7,483 nt of DNA from contig JAITQJ010000068.1 of NCBI GenBank assembly GCA_031288955.1, positions 1-7,483 of the forward strand, read 5' to 3'. Below the pieces are notes generated by a model. It saw only the letters and a program-made list of their open reading frames with translations. It searched no databases and had not been told where the DNA came from. This DNA comes from Planctomycetaceae bacterium. Lineage in GTDB: Bacteria > Planctomycetota > Planctomycetia > Pirellulales > Thermoguttaceae. Position numbers and translations under genes: made by a program. Below, one piece after another: positions 1-5,941 of the stretch (position 1 is the first letter of the stretch; every line of letters starts with the position of its first letter).

Positions 1-1
1 C

Positions 2-127
2 GAGGCGGCCGTCAGGGTGCTGGTCGTCCGCCGCACAAAACAGGCGGGCATGCACTGGCGGCTCGCCAACGCCGTGCGCATGGCCGCCATCCACGCCCGC
101 TACCGTTCCCGCCCGAATGCCGCATGA
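2..127 (+). CDS. 3' end of a GC-rich gene, possibly a transposase C-terminus (partial)
   Basis: An open frame runs in from the left edge and stops at TGA 125-127, giving 41 residues. The tail contains a K-Q-A-G-M-H-W stretch followed by N-A-V-R-M-A-A and R-Y-R-S. A basic segment, then G-M-x-W, an N-A pair and an R-A-x-x-x-S-like end resembles the C-termini of some DDE transposases (ISKra4-like), but this is a weak resemblance from memory. Composition strongly supports coding: 36 of 41 sense codons end in G or C, and 87 of the first 120 bases are G or C, far above the genes that follow. The start and most of the protein lie outside the window. It could equally be another GC-rich gene of foreign origin. 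Confidence 0.5.
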   Translation, partial: EAAVRVLVVRRTKQAGMHWRLANAVRMAAIHARYRSRPNAA

Positions 128-158
128 GCCTCACACAAAAAAATCACACCCGATATTC

Positions 159-187
159 TTGCGATTGCAACTCTGAACGTGTACAAT
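159..187 (+). promoter_or_regulatory. Candidate sigma70-type promoter overlapping the GH95-like start
   Basis: TTGCGA (159-164, 4 of 6 consensus) and TACAAT (182-187, 5 of 6) are separated by exactly 17 bases. The -10 box overlaps the first possible ATG at 186, so transcription would begin near 194-195, at the second in-frame ATG (195). If real, the message would be leaderless or nearly so and the protein would start at the second Met. Pattern-based only. Confidence 0.35.
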
Positions 188-2468
188 GAGGATTATGCGT
201 ACACTTAATTTTGTTCTTACTGTTTGCCTTGTTCTGTTTTTGTGTCAAACTGCCGAGCGATGCTTTGCCCAAAGCAATGCGGCGAAACCGGCGGATATCA
301 TCGGTAAGCATATCATACAGTTCACGAAACCGGCAGCGAAAATTCCCGTCCATACGTCCGCTTATGCTCCGCTGTTAGGCAACGGATTTACCGGTATCGC
401 TATCGCCGGAACACCAGACAAACAAACATTTTACGCCGCACGAAATGACTTTTGGCGGTTGCAGCACGGATACTGCGAAAGTTATCCGTTGTGTCTGGGA
501 AAAATCGAATTAAACATTCCCCAACTCAAAGACGCTTCGTTTCTTCTTGAACAGCACTTGTACGATGCTGTAACAACTGCCCGCTTTGCGAAGGACAGTT
601 TTACCGTAACATACAAGATTTATACTGCCGCAACCGAAGATGTTTTCGTTGCCGAAGTGTCAATGCAGGGGGACGGTTCGCTCAACGGAAATGTCCAACT
701 CGTGCTGCCCGGTGCGTTGGAAATAATCGACCGGAAGCCGACGGCACCCTCTTATCCCGATGTCAAAGAACGGCAGACAATCAGCGGCGGCATACAATAT
801 ATTTCCCGTGCTTATGAAACCGGTACGGCAATTCCAACGAAGGCGGCAATCGCTCTATACAGTGCTGACATTCAAGGGCAGAACGGACAATTCGTTTTAA
901 CGTCCGGCAAACCGCTGCGCTTTGTGTGTGCCTTTTCCAGCAACTTCAAGAGCCGCGATTGTGTTGCCGCTGCGGTTGATAAGGTCAGGGAATTTTGTAA
1001 CGAAAAGAAAATAGAAGAAACGGAAACAGCACATAAAAACTGGTGGCACGATTACTGGGCGAAATCGTTCGTCTCGATTCCAAATAAAGCGATTGAAAAA
1101 CAGTATTACGTTTCGCTCTACGGTTCGGCAAGCACCAGCAGGGACAAAGATTTTCCGCCCGGCATTTTCGGTACGTGGGTTACCAAAGAACAGCCGGCTT
1201 GGGCGGGAGATTATCATTTGAATTATAATTATCAGGCACCGTTTTATGCGCTGTATTCAGCCAATCGGATTGAACAGGCGGAGCCGTTTTATCCGCCGCT
1301 TGCCGCATTTATGGAGCGTGGAAAGTTTTACAGCGAAAAAGTTACAGGTGTGCCGGACGGACTGCTGTATCCTGTCGGCATCGGACCGTGCGGCATTGAG
1401 ACGACCCGGCGGAACAGTATTTTAGAAAAGCACAAAAAGAATTATGACACGCCGCGAACCGTTCAGGAAGGCGGAATGTTTTGGGGACAAAAAAGCAATG
1501 CAGCATACTGTGCGGTGAATCTGTCGATGCACTTCTATCATACCTGGGACAAAGATTACTGCCGGCGGGTTTATCCGTTTGTTAAAGGCGTTGCGGTGTT
1601 TTGGGAAAAATATTTGAAATACGAAGAGGGGCGGTATGTGATTTACAACGACTCTATTCACGAGGGTTCGGGCAACGATAAAAATCCGATTTTGTCGCTG
1701 GGATTAGTGAAACTGGTAATGCAGACGGCGGCGGATATGAGCGGACTGTTGGAAGAAGACGCTGACCATCGGAAAAAATGGCTGCATATCCGCGATAATT
1801 TATCGGAGTTTCCGTTACAGGAACGCAGCGGCAAAACGGTTTTTCGTTACACGGAAACGGGACTCGCCTGGAATAACGGCAACACGTTGGGCATTCAGCA
1901 TATTTATCCTGCCGGTCAGATTGGATTAAACAGCGATGCGAAATTGCTGGAAACAGCGCGTAACACGATAGCCGAGATGGGGCGGTGGCTGGACGGCAAC
2001 GGCAGCAACAGTTTTTTTCCGGCGGCGGTGCGGGTCGGTTTTGATGCCGATGAAATCCTCCGGCAGTTAGAGCGTTATTCGCTCCGTACCTATCCGAATG
2101 GTTTTCCGTTGGACAATCCGCACGGCATTGAAAATTGGAGTACGGTTCCGAATACGGTCAATGAAATGCTTTGTATGGGGCATCAGGATATTGTCCGGCT
2201 CTTTCCGGTTTGGAACAAGAAGGCGGATGCGGCTTTTCATCAAATCCGCGTTGAGGGTGCGTTTTTAGTCTCGGCAGAACTGAAAGACGGCGTTGTGCAG
2301 AACGTTCGGATTGTCAGTGAGAGGGGACGTGATTTAACGCTGCTTAATCCGTGGCAGGGCAGACGGGTGAGTGTCAAGGAAAACGGCGGTGCGGCGCAAG
2401 TCTATGAAGGGGCGGTGATTAAGTTCAGCACCAAAGCGGACGGAGTGTATGCGGTAAGCGGACTGTGA
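186..2468 (+). CDS. Exported GH95-like glycoside hydrolase (alpha-L-fucosidase/galactosidase family relative)
   Basis: Predicted 760-residue exported glycosidase. Residues 1-28 form a signal peptide (hydrophobic core 7-20, C-F-A before a probable cut at 28/29). The layout follows GH95: an N-terminal beta-sandwich (about 40-270, with L-L-G-N-G-F-T-G near its start), a linker, an (alpha/alpha)6 barrel (about 300-690) and a small C-terminal beta domain. The barrel contains F-P-P-G-I-F-G-T-W and D-Y-H-L-N-Y-N-Y-Q (342-350). These match the GH95 pattern in which two Asn, here N346 and N348, help activate the catalytic base. E493 in H-E-G-S-G is a plausible general acid. The segment expected to carry the base (usually D-G-N) reads I-E-N (E649). 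GH95 enzymes release alpha-L-fucose or L-galactose from glycans; the actual substrate cannot be read here. Length is usual for the family. ATG 195 is an alternative start that keeps the signal peptide. No Shine-Dalgarno is visible. Confidence 0.8.
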   Translation: MRIMRTLNFVLTVCLVLFLCQTAERCFAQSNAAKPADIIGKHIIQFTKPAAKIPVHTSAYAPLLGNGFTGIAIAGTPDKQTFYAARNDFWRLQHGYCESYPLCLGKIELNIPQLKDASFLLEQHLYDAVTTARFAKDSFTVTYKIYTAATEDVFVAEVSMQGDGSLNGNVQLVLPGALEIIDRKPTAPSYPDVKERQTISGGIQYISRAYETGTAIPTKAAIALYSADIQGQNGQFVLTSGKPLRFVCAFSSNFKSRDCVAAAVDKVREFCNEKKIEETETAHKNWWHDYWAKSFVSIPNKAIEKQYYVSLYGSASTSRDKDFPPGIFGTWVTKEQPAWAGDYHLNYNYQAPFYALYSANRIEQAEPFYPPLAAFMERGKFYSEKVTGVPDGLLYPVGIGPCGIETTRRNSILEKHKKNYDTPRTVQEGGMFWGQKSNAAYCAVNLSMHFYHTWDKDYCRRVYPFVKGVAVFWEKYLKYEEGRYVIYNDSIHEGSGNDKNPILSLGLVKLVMQTAADMSGLLEEDADHRKKWLHIRDNLSEFPLQERSGKTVFRYTETGLAWNNGNTLGIQHIYPAGQIGLNSDAKLLETARNTIAEMGRWLDGNGSNSFFPAAVRVGFDADEILRQLERYSLRTYPNGFPLDNPHGIENWSTVPNTVNEMLCMGHQDIVRLFPVWNKKADAAFHQIRVEGAFLVSAELKDGVVQNVRIVSERGRDLTLLNPWQGRRVSVKENGGAAQVYEGAVIKFSTKADGVYAVSGL

Positions 2469-2514
2469 GTTTTCCTAGCCAAAAAATAAAAATCTGCGAT
2501 AATACAATTCAGAG

Positions 2515-2534
2515 CCGTTATCGTAAGATAGCGG
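2515..2534 (+). other. Stem-loop with GTAA (GNRA-type) tetraloop
   Basis: CCGTTATC (2515-2522) pairs fully with GATAGCGG (2527-2534), counting one G-T wobble, around the loop GTAA. In RNA this is an 8-bp stem closed by a GNRA tetraloop, 47 bases after the GH95-like stop. No T-run follows on either strand, so it is not a standard intrinsic terminator. It may stabilise the 3' end of the upstream message or sit in the leader of the NIPSNAP gene. Confidence 0.5.
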
Positions 2535-2544
2535 AAATCCGATG

Positions 2545-2559
2545 AACATTCGGAATGTT
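2545..2559. repeat. Perfect 7-1-7 inverted repeat upstream of the NIPSNAP gene
   Basis: AACATTC (2545-2551), one central G, then GAATGTT (2553-2559) form a perfect dyad. It ends against TTGACT (2559-2564), which resembles a -35 box but has no good -10 partner. The dyad could be an operator or a weak hairpin. No regulator is encoded in the window, so its role is unknown. Confidence 0.35.
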
Positions 2560-2614
2560 TGACTAATTTTGTTCGGAAACAGACTTAACTATCCTTTTAA
2601 CTTTGCAAAACACA

Positions 2615-3391
2615 ATGCAGCGGCGTGATTTTCTAACGGCGGCGGGAGCAACTGCGGTTCTCTCGGCGGCAACTCCAATTATGGCACAGGAACTTTCAAT
2701 GCGGGAGTTTATCGAACTGCGGACTTATACCGTCAAGGGTAGAGCCAAGCGGGACATCTTGGTCGAAACGCTCGAAAAAGCGTTTATTCCGGCGGTCAAT
2801 GCTCTCGGAATCAAGCCCGTCGGCGTTTTGCTGCCCCTCGAAAGCGAAACGAAATTTGCCGATAACGTTTTCGTTGTCATTCCGCATAAGTCGTTCGACT
2901 CGTTCCAGAATCTTACGCCGAACCTGTTGAAGGACGAAACGTTCCTCAAATCGGCATTTTTCAAGACGAACTCGAAAGACCCCGTCTATACAAATTGCGA
3001 AAGTGCGTTGCTTCGCTGTTTTGAGAAGTGTCCGAAGTTAGAATTGCCGAATCTCGGAGTTGACCGGTTTTATCAGATTCGGACGTACCGGAGTTTCAGC
3101 ATTGAACGCAATGCGGCGAAAATAGATATGTTCAACAACGGCGGCGAAATGGCACTGTTCCGCGAACTGGGGTTGAATCCGATATTTTTCGGCGAAGCCT
3201 TGACGGGCAAATCGCTGCCGAATTTGACGTATATGGTCGGCTGCGAGAGTCAGGAAGTCCACGATAAAACTTGGAAGGACTTTATCGCTCACCCCAAGTG
3301 GCAGACGATTAAAGGCAATCCGGCTTATGCCGACACCGCCACCGAAATTACACGTGTTCTGCTCCAGCCGTCCGCAGGCTCGCAGATTTAG
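2615..3391 (+). CDS. Tat-exported protein with two NIPSNAP domains
   Basis: A 258-residue protein starting M-Q-R-R-D-F-L-T-A-A-G, a classic twin-arginine signal followed by an Ala-rich stretch and a probable cut after I-M-A (residue 24). ATG 2615 is chosen because it puts the twin Arg right at the N-terminus; a TTG at 2603 in the same frame would add four residues. Two ferredoxin-like (dimeric alpha-beta barrel) NIPSNAP repeats follow. The first opens with I-E-L-R-T-Y-T-V and contains F-V-V-I-P-H-K-S-F. The second opens with F-Y-Q-I-R-T-Y and ends at the W-K-D-F-x-x-H-P-x-W region. The tail, L-L-Q-P-S-A-G-S-Q-I, is as expected for planctomycete members. Such proteins often sit near sugar-metabolism genes, but their activity is not established and none is claimed. 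No Shine-Dalgarno is visible. A 35-bp stretch near the 3' end recurs at 5011-5045. Confidence 0.85.
   Translation: MQRRDFLTAAGATAVLSAATPIMAQELSMREFIELRTYTVKGRAKRDILVETLEKAFIPAVNALGIKPVGVLLPLESETKFADNVFVVIPHKSFDSFQNLTPNLLKDETFLKSAFFKTNSKDPVYTNCESALLRCFEKCPKLELPNLGVDRFYQIRTYRSFSIERNAAKIDMFNNGGEMALFRELGLNPIFFGEALTGKSLPNLTYMVGCESQEVHDKTWKDFIAHPKWQTIKGNPAYADTATEITRVLLQPSAGSQI
3306..3340 (+). repeat. 35-bp direct repeat, copy 1 (inside the NIPSNAP gene)
   Basis: These 35 bases, encoding the I-K-G-N-P-A-Y-A-D-T-A stretch of the NIPSNAP protein, recur without mismatch at 5011-5045 in the same orientation. The two copies flank the NIPSNAP 3' end and the whole GH10 gene. Confidence 0.95.
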
Positions 3392-3420
3392 ACCGGTTGC
3401 CGATTAACACGGTCTTTTTT
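3390..3420 (+). terminator. Intrinsic terminator of the NIPSNAP gene
   Basis: AGACCG (3390-3395) pairs with CGGTCT (3410-3415). The stem can extend inward by GTT/AAC across a bulged A, and six T follow at 3415-3420. The stem begins inside the TAG stop codon (3389-3391), so gene and terminator overlap. Confidence 0.7.
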
Positions 3421-3473
3421 AGATATACTCAATTTTGCGTGGAAGCAAATTTTGGAGAATGGGTTTTCTGCGT

Positions 3474-3491
3474 AAAAACCGCCTGCGGCGG
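3474..3491 (-). terminator. Intrinsic terminator of the GH10 gene
   Basis: Read on the minus strand, CCGCC (3491-3487), a three-base loop and GGCGG (3483-3479) are followed by five T (3478-3474). The hairpin begins 22 bases past the GH10 stop codon. Together with the plus-strand terminator it separates the two convergent genes. Confidence 0.7.
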
Positions 3492-3513
3492 CAAAGTTAG
3501 TCGGGAGACGATT

Positions 3514-4800
3514 CTAATCTATTTTGATATTGTTTTCCCCCTTCTGAACAGTTGCGGTCAATTTCTTTTTCGTTCCGTCCGGCAAGGTTACGGTAATTTG
3601 ATACTCTCCCCGATAAGCCCGAAGTGCTGCTTTGCCATTTGCGTCCGTTTTCACCGTAACATTCGTTGCCCACTTTTCCTTAATCAATTTTTTCAACACG
3701 TCATACGCAGGTTTCGGCGACATATCCTTTCGCAGCAAGCCAGCCGGTGCCTTTTTCCACGCCCCCTGGTCGGAAAAGTCCCACCAAGTCATCGCCGCAA
3801 CCGACGGGTACGAAAACAGCATCGTGTAAAACCGCTCGACTTCTTCCGCTTGTTTTTGCTCGCCTGCCGAATCGGTGCCGGTCAGCAAATCATTGTCCGG
3901 CGGCTTCTGCCAATCCCTTTCTTGACTCGTCGAAATAATCGTGATTTCCGTAAAATGAATCGGCACGTCAAACTTGGCGAACCGCTCACAGACTTCCTTG
4001 ATGCGGTCATCACCCCAAACGCCGCCGTGCATATGCGACTGAATTCCGATGGCATCGTAAATCGGTTTGCCGTTTTCCGTGAGTTTTTCAATCAAATCGC
4101 TGTAACTTTTATCTGTTATGTAATCGTTGATTAGAAGTGTTGCCTTCGGATTGGCTTTTCGGGCAGCAGTAAAACAATCTTTTGTCAGTTGAACACGGTC
4201 TTTGGCAATACCGAGTTGGGTCAAGAGAGGCGAACGTTTTTTTTGCCTTTCCCAAGCCGTAACTTCGTTAATCACATCCCACGTGTCGATGGTTCCGGTA
4301 AAATGGTTCGGAACAATTTCGGCGCGGTGAACAAGCCGCTGATAGAGTTCGTCCTGTGTCATATCAGCAATCCACTTTGGGTCGGACGTATTCCAGACAA
4401 GCGGATGCCCTTTGGGACGGATACCGTTTTTTTTGCACCAAGCGGCAATCTTTTCTGACGATGCGTAACTTGGTTTATCTTTTTCCCGCTCATAATTTGC
4501 CCAGTAAAAGGGAAGCGTAGCAAAGTTAAAAATATCGGCAAATTGTTTGCCGTATTCCTCATTTTGCTGCGGCGTTTCGTTGGAGTTCAACTTGAAAATG
4601 TTACAGCCGAAAAGGAATTCGTGCCGGAGCATTTTTATTTCAACGGCGATACCGGCTGCGGGCTTGCCGTTAATCGTAACAGAAATGTTAACGGATTCTT
4701 TTCGGTATTGTTCGATTCGTGCATCGGCATCGGTACGCCAATCAGCGGCAAATGCGGCAGGCAAAATAAAAAGCGGCAACAGAAAAAGAATTTGTTTCAT
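3514..4800 (-). CDS. Exported GH10 endo-1,4-beta-xylanase-like enzyme
   Basis: A 428-residue secreted GH10 (clan GH-A) enzyme, probably cleaving xylan internally with retention. The start at 4800 gives a clean signal peptide (1-18, A-F-A cut). The frame stays open to an ATG at 4944, but that would put 48 extra residues before the signal and lies upstream of the promoter. A short beta segment (about 25-70) precedes the TIM barrel. The acid/base is E179 in W-D-V-I-N-E and the nucleophile E285 in H-F-T-E-I-T; the 106-residue gap is that of known GH10 enzymes. H132 (G-H-P-L-V-W), H256 (G-I-Q-S-H) and W339/W340 also fit. Odd points: the usual E-N-x-x-K motif is replaced around 98-104 by F-Y-W-A-N-Y-E, and the His after L-V-W is N137. 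A beta-sandwich-like tail (about 377-428) with D-A-N-G-K and R-G-E-Y-Q-I-T-V ends the protein. No Shine-Dalgarno is visible. Confidence 0.9.
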   Translation of the reverse strand: MKQILFLLPLFILPAAFAADWRTDADARIEQYRKESVNISVTINGKPAAGIAVEIKMLRHEFLFGCNIFKLNSNETPQQNEEYGKQFADIFNFATLPFYWANYEREKDKPSYASSEKIAAWCKKNGIRPKGHPLVWNTSDPKWIADMTQDELYQRLVHRAEIVPNHFTGTIDTWDVINEVTAWERQKKRSPLLTQLGIAKDRVQLTKDCFTAARKANPKATLLINDYITDKSYSDLIEKLTENGKPIYDAIGIQSHMHGGVWGDDRIKEVCERFAKFDVPIHFTEITIISTSQERDWQKPPDNDLLTGTDSAGEQKQAEEVERFYTMLFSYPSVAAMTWWDFSDQGAWKKAPAGLLRKDMSPKPAYDVLKKLIKEKWATNVTVKTDANGKAALRAYRGEYQITVTLPDGTKKKLTATVQKGENNIKID

Positions 4801-4840
4801 AAGACTTGTTTTACAGCCTAATAATTGCTGTAACTCTCTC

Positions 4841-4868
4841 ATTCTACACAGTATTGTTGTTTTTTCAA
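4841..4868 (-). promoter_or_regulatory. Sigma70-type promoter of the GH10 gene
   Basis: On the minus strand TTGAAA (4868-4863, 5 of 6 consensus) and TAGAAT (4846-4841, 5 of 6) are 16 bases apart. Transcription would begin near 4834, giving a leader of about 34 bases before the ATG at 4800. This is the best promoter match in the window and excludes the upstream ATG at 4944 as the start. Confidence 0.55.
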
Positions 4869-5002
4869 GGATAATTTTATGGAGCGGGTCAAGAAAACAT
4901 TCAAGATAATGACGTATCCTGACCGTAACAGAAGATGAAGACACCTCTTGCGGACAAAACTCGTCTGTGCTATTCTTAACAGAGAGTTGATAGTATATGC
5001 TG

Positions 5003-5050
5003 TGGAATACCGATTAAAGGCAATCCGGCTTATGCCGACACCGCCGAATT
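5003..5050 (+). pseudogene. Remnant of a NIPSNAP-gene 3' end (35-bp repeat copy 2 at 5011-5045)
   Basis: Bases 5011-5045 are identical to 3306-3340. Similarity fades outward on both sides: TGG-AAT-ACC here against TGG-CAG-ACG in the gene, but with one extra base, and GAATTA against GAAATTA after a 3-base gap. Read in the NIPSNAP frame it gives I-K-G-N-P-A-Y-A-D-T-A-E-L-T-L and runs to TAA 5076-5078. With no start and a frame slip it is not a gene. It is either what remains of a second NIPSNAP gene or a duplication left by recombination. Confidence 0.75.
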
Positions 5051-5086
5051 AACCCTAAACATTAACCCTGAACATTAACCCTGAAA
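5048..5086 (+). repeat. Three 13-bp tandem repeats abutting the ThuA start codon
   Basis: The units ATTAACCCTAAAC (5048-5060), ATTAACCCTGAAC (5061-5073) and ATTAACCCTGAAA (5074-5086) follow one another without gaps and differ at one position each from the middle unit. Only five bases separate the last unit from ATG 5092, so the array fills the place where a ribosome-binding site would be. It could be a slippage-prone minisatellite or a repeated binding site. Confidence 0.9.
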
Positions 5087-5091
5087 AACCG

Positions 5092-5826
5092 ATGCCGAAG
5101 TATTGTGTTCTGTTTTTATGCGTATTCCTTTCGTTTTCTGCTGTACTTGCCGGACAGGAGAAGCCGAAGAAACTGCGGGTGCTTTTCATTACAGGTGAAG
5201 ACCATCCGGCACATCATTGGTGGAAGATTGGTCCCGTGCTGCGTGAAACGCTGAAAGATAAAGCGTCAGTGGACTGCCGGATTGCCGAGGACTTGGAATT
5301 TCTCGCAACAGATGTCATCAACGACTACGATGTGATACTGTTTTACTTTAAGAATTATTCGCCGCTCAAACGTAATGACAAGGCGAAGGACAACTTGAAA
5401 GCGTTCGTTGAAAACGGCGGCGGTTTGGGGTTGATTCATTTTTCTTGCGGAGCGTTTGAAGACTGGCGGGAGTTTGAACAGTTTTCGGGGCGCATTTGGG
5501 ACCCGAAGAAGCGGGCGCACGACCCTTACGGCAACTTTACGGTTCGCTACATTAACCGTGAACACCCGATAACGAAGGGGCTTGCTGACTTTGAAACAAC
5601 GGACGAACTCTACACGTGTTTGAAGGATTCGCCGCTGCCGATAGAAGTGTTAGCAGAGGCAACGTCGAAAGTTGACAAGCAGCCGTATCCGATGGTCTTT
5701 GTTCTTAACAAGGGTAAGGGACGCATATTTCATACGGCATTGGGACACGATATCAAGGCTGTATCGTCGGACGGTTTCCGGGAGTTAATCAGCCGTGCCT
5801 CGCTCTGGTTGGGCAAACGTTTGTAA
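5092..5826 (+). CDS. Exported ThuA-like domain protein
   Basis: A 244-residue protein with a signal peptide (1-20, V-L-A before the cut) and one ThuA-like domain, a class I glutamine-amidotransferase-like fold named after a trehalose-utilisation protein. Landmarks in order: L-R-V-L-F-I-T-G-E-D-H-P (28-39), first strand; D-Y-D-V-I-L-F-Y (78-85); G-G-G-L-G-L-I-H-F-S-C-G-A-F (109-122), the nucleophile-elbow region with H116 and C119; H-P-I-T-K-G-L (158-164); D-E-L-Y (171-174); G-K-G-R-I-F-H-T-A-L-G-H-D (208-220). The full domain is present at normal length. ThuA-domain proteins are common near sugar-degradation genes in Planctomycetota, but their reaction is mostly unknown, so none is assigned. 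The only reasonable start is 5092, with no Shine-Dalgarno. No terminator is evident before the downstream gene. Confidence 0.87.
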   Translation: MPKYCVLFLCVFLSFSAVLAGQEKPKKLRVLFITGEDHPAHHWWKIGPVLRETLKDKASVDCRIAEDLEFLATDVINDYDVILFYFKNYSPLKRNDKAKDNLKAFVENGGGLGLIHFSCGAFEDWREFEQFSGRIWDPKKRAHDPYGNFTVRYINREHPITKGLADFETTDELYTCLKDSPLPIEVLAEATSKVDKQPYPMVFVLNKGKGRIFHTALGHDIKAVSSDGFRELISRASLWLGKRL

Positions 5827-5869
5827 AGAGTAACGGATAATAAGCGGAGTGCGTTTTCATTTGCCGCCG

Positions 5870-5898
5870 TTGACAAAGGAGCAGCAATAGGCGACAAT
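5870..5898 (+). promoter_or_regulatory. Candidate sigma70-type promoter of the isocitrate dehydrogenase gene
   Basis: A perfect TTGACA (5870-5875) and GACAAT (5893-5898, 4 of 6 consensus) are separated by 17 bases. Transcription would begin near 5905. The -10 box covers the upstream ATG at 5897, so this promoter would make ATG 5942 the first usable start, with a leader of about 37 bases. Confidence 0.4.
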
Positions 5899-5941
5899 GA
5901 AACGCTGTCATCAGCCTTGCGATGCTCTACATCACCAACAA

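Noticed and set aside
2559..2595. TTGACT as a -35 box for the NIPSNAP gene
   Set aside because: No hexamer 16-18 bases downstream resembles a -10 box (GACTTA at 17).
3397..4134. A 245-residue plus-strand frame opposite the GH10 gene
   Set aside because: It begins with TTG inside the NIPSNAP terminator and runs antisense to a well-supported GH10 gene. Its product is Arg- and Phe-rich with no recognisable motif.
4801..4944. A 48-residue N-terminal extension of the GH10 gene starting at 4944
   Set aside because: It would bury the signal peptide inside the protein and lies upstream of and across the likely promoter at 4841-4868.
4948..4976. TTGCGG-17-TATTCT as a promoter for the ThuA-like gene
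   Set aside because: Only 3 of 6 and 4 of 6 matches to consensus, too weak to annotate. The promoter of this gene is not identified.
5897..5941. The ATG at 5897 as the isocitrate dehydrogenase start
   Set aside because: The added 15 residues (Cys- and His-rich) do not fit the family, the AAGGAG is 15 bases away, and a TTGACA-17-GACAAT promoter overlaps this ATG.
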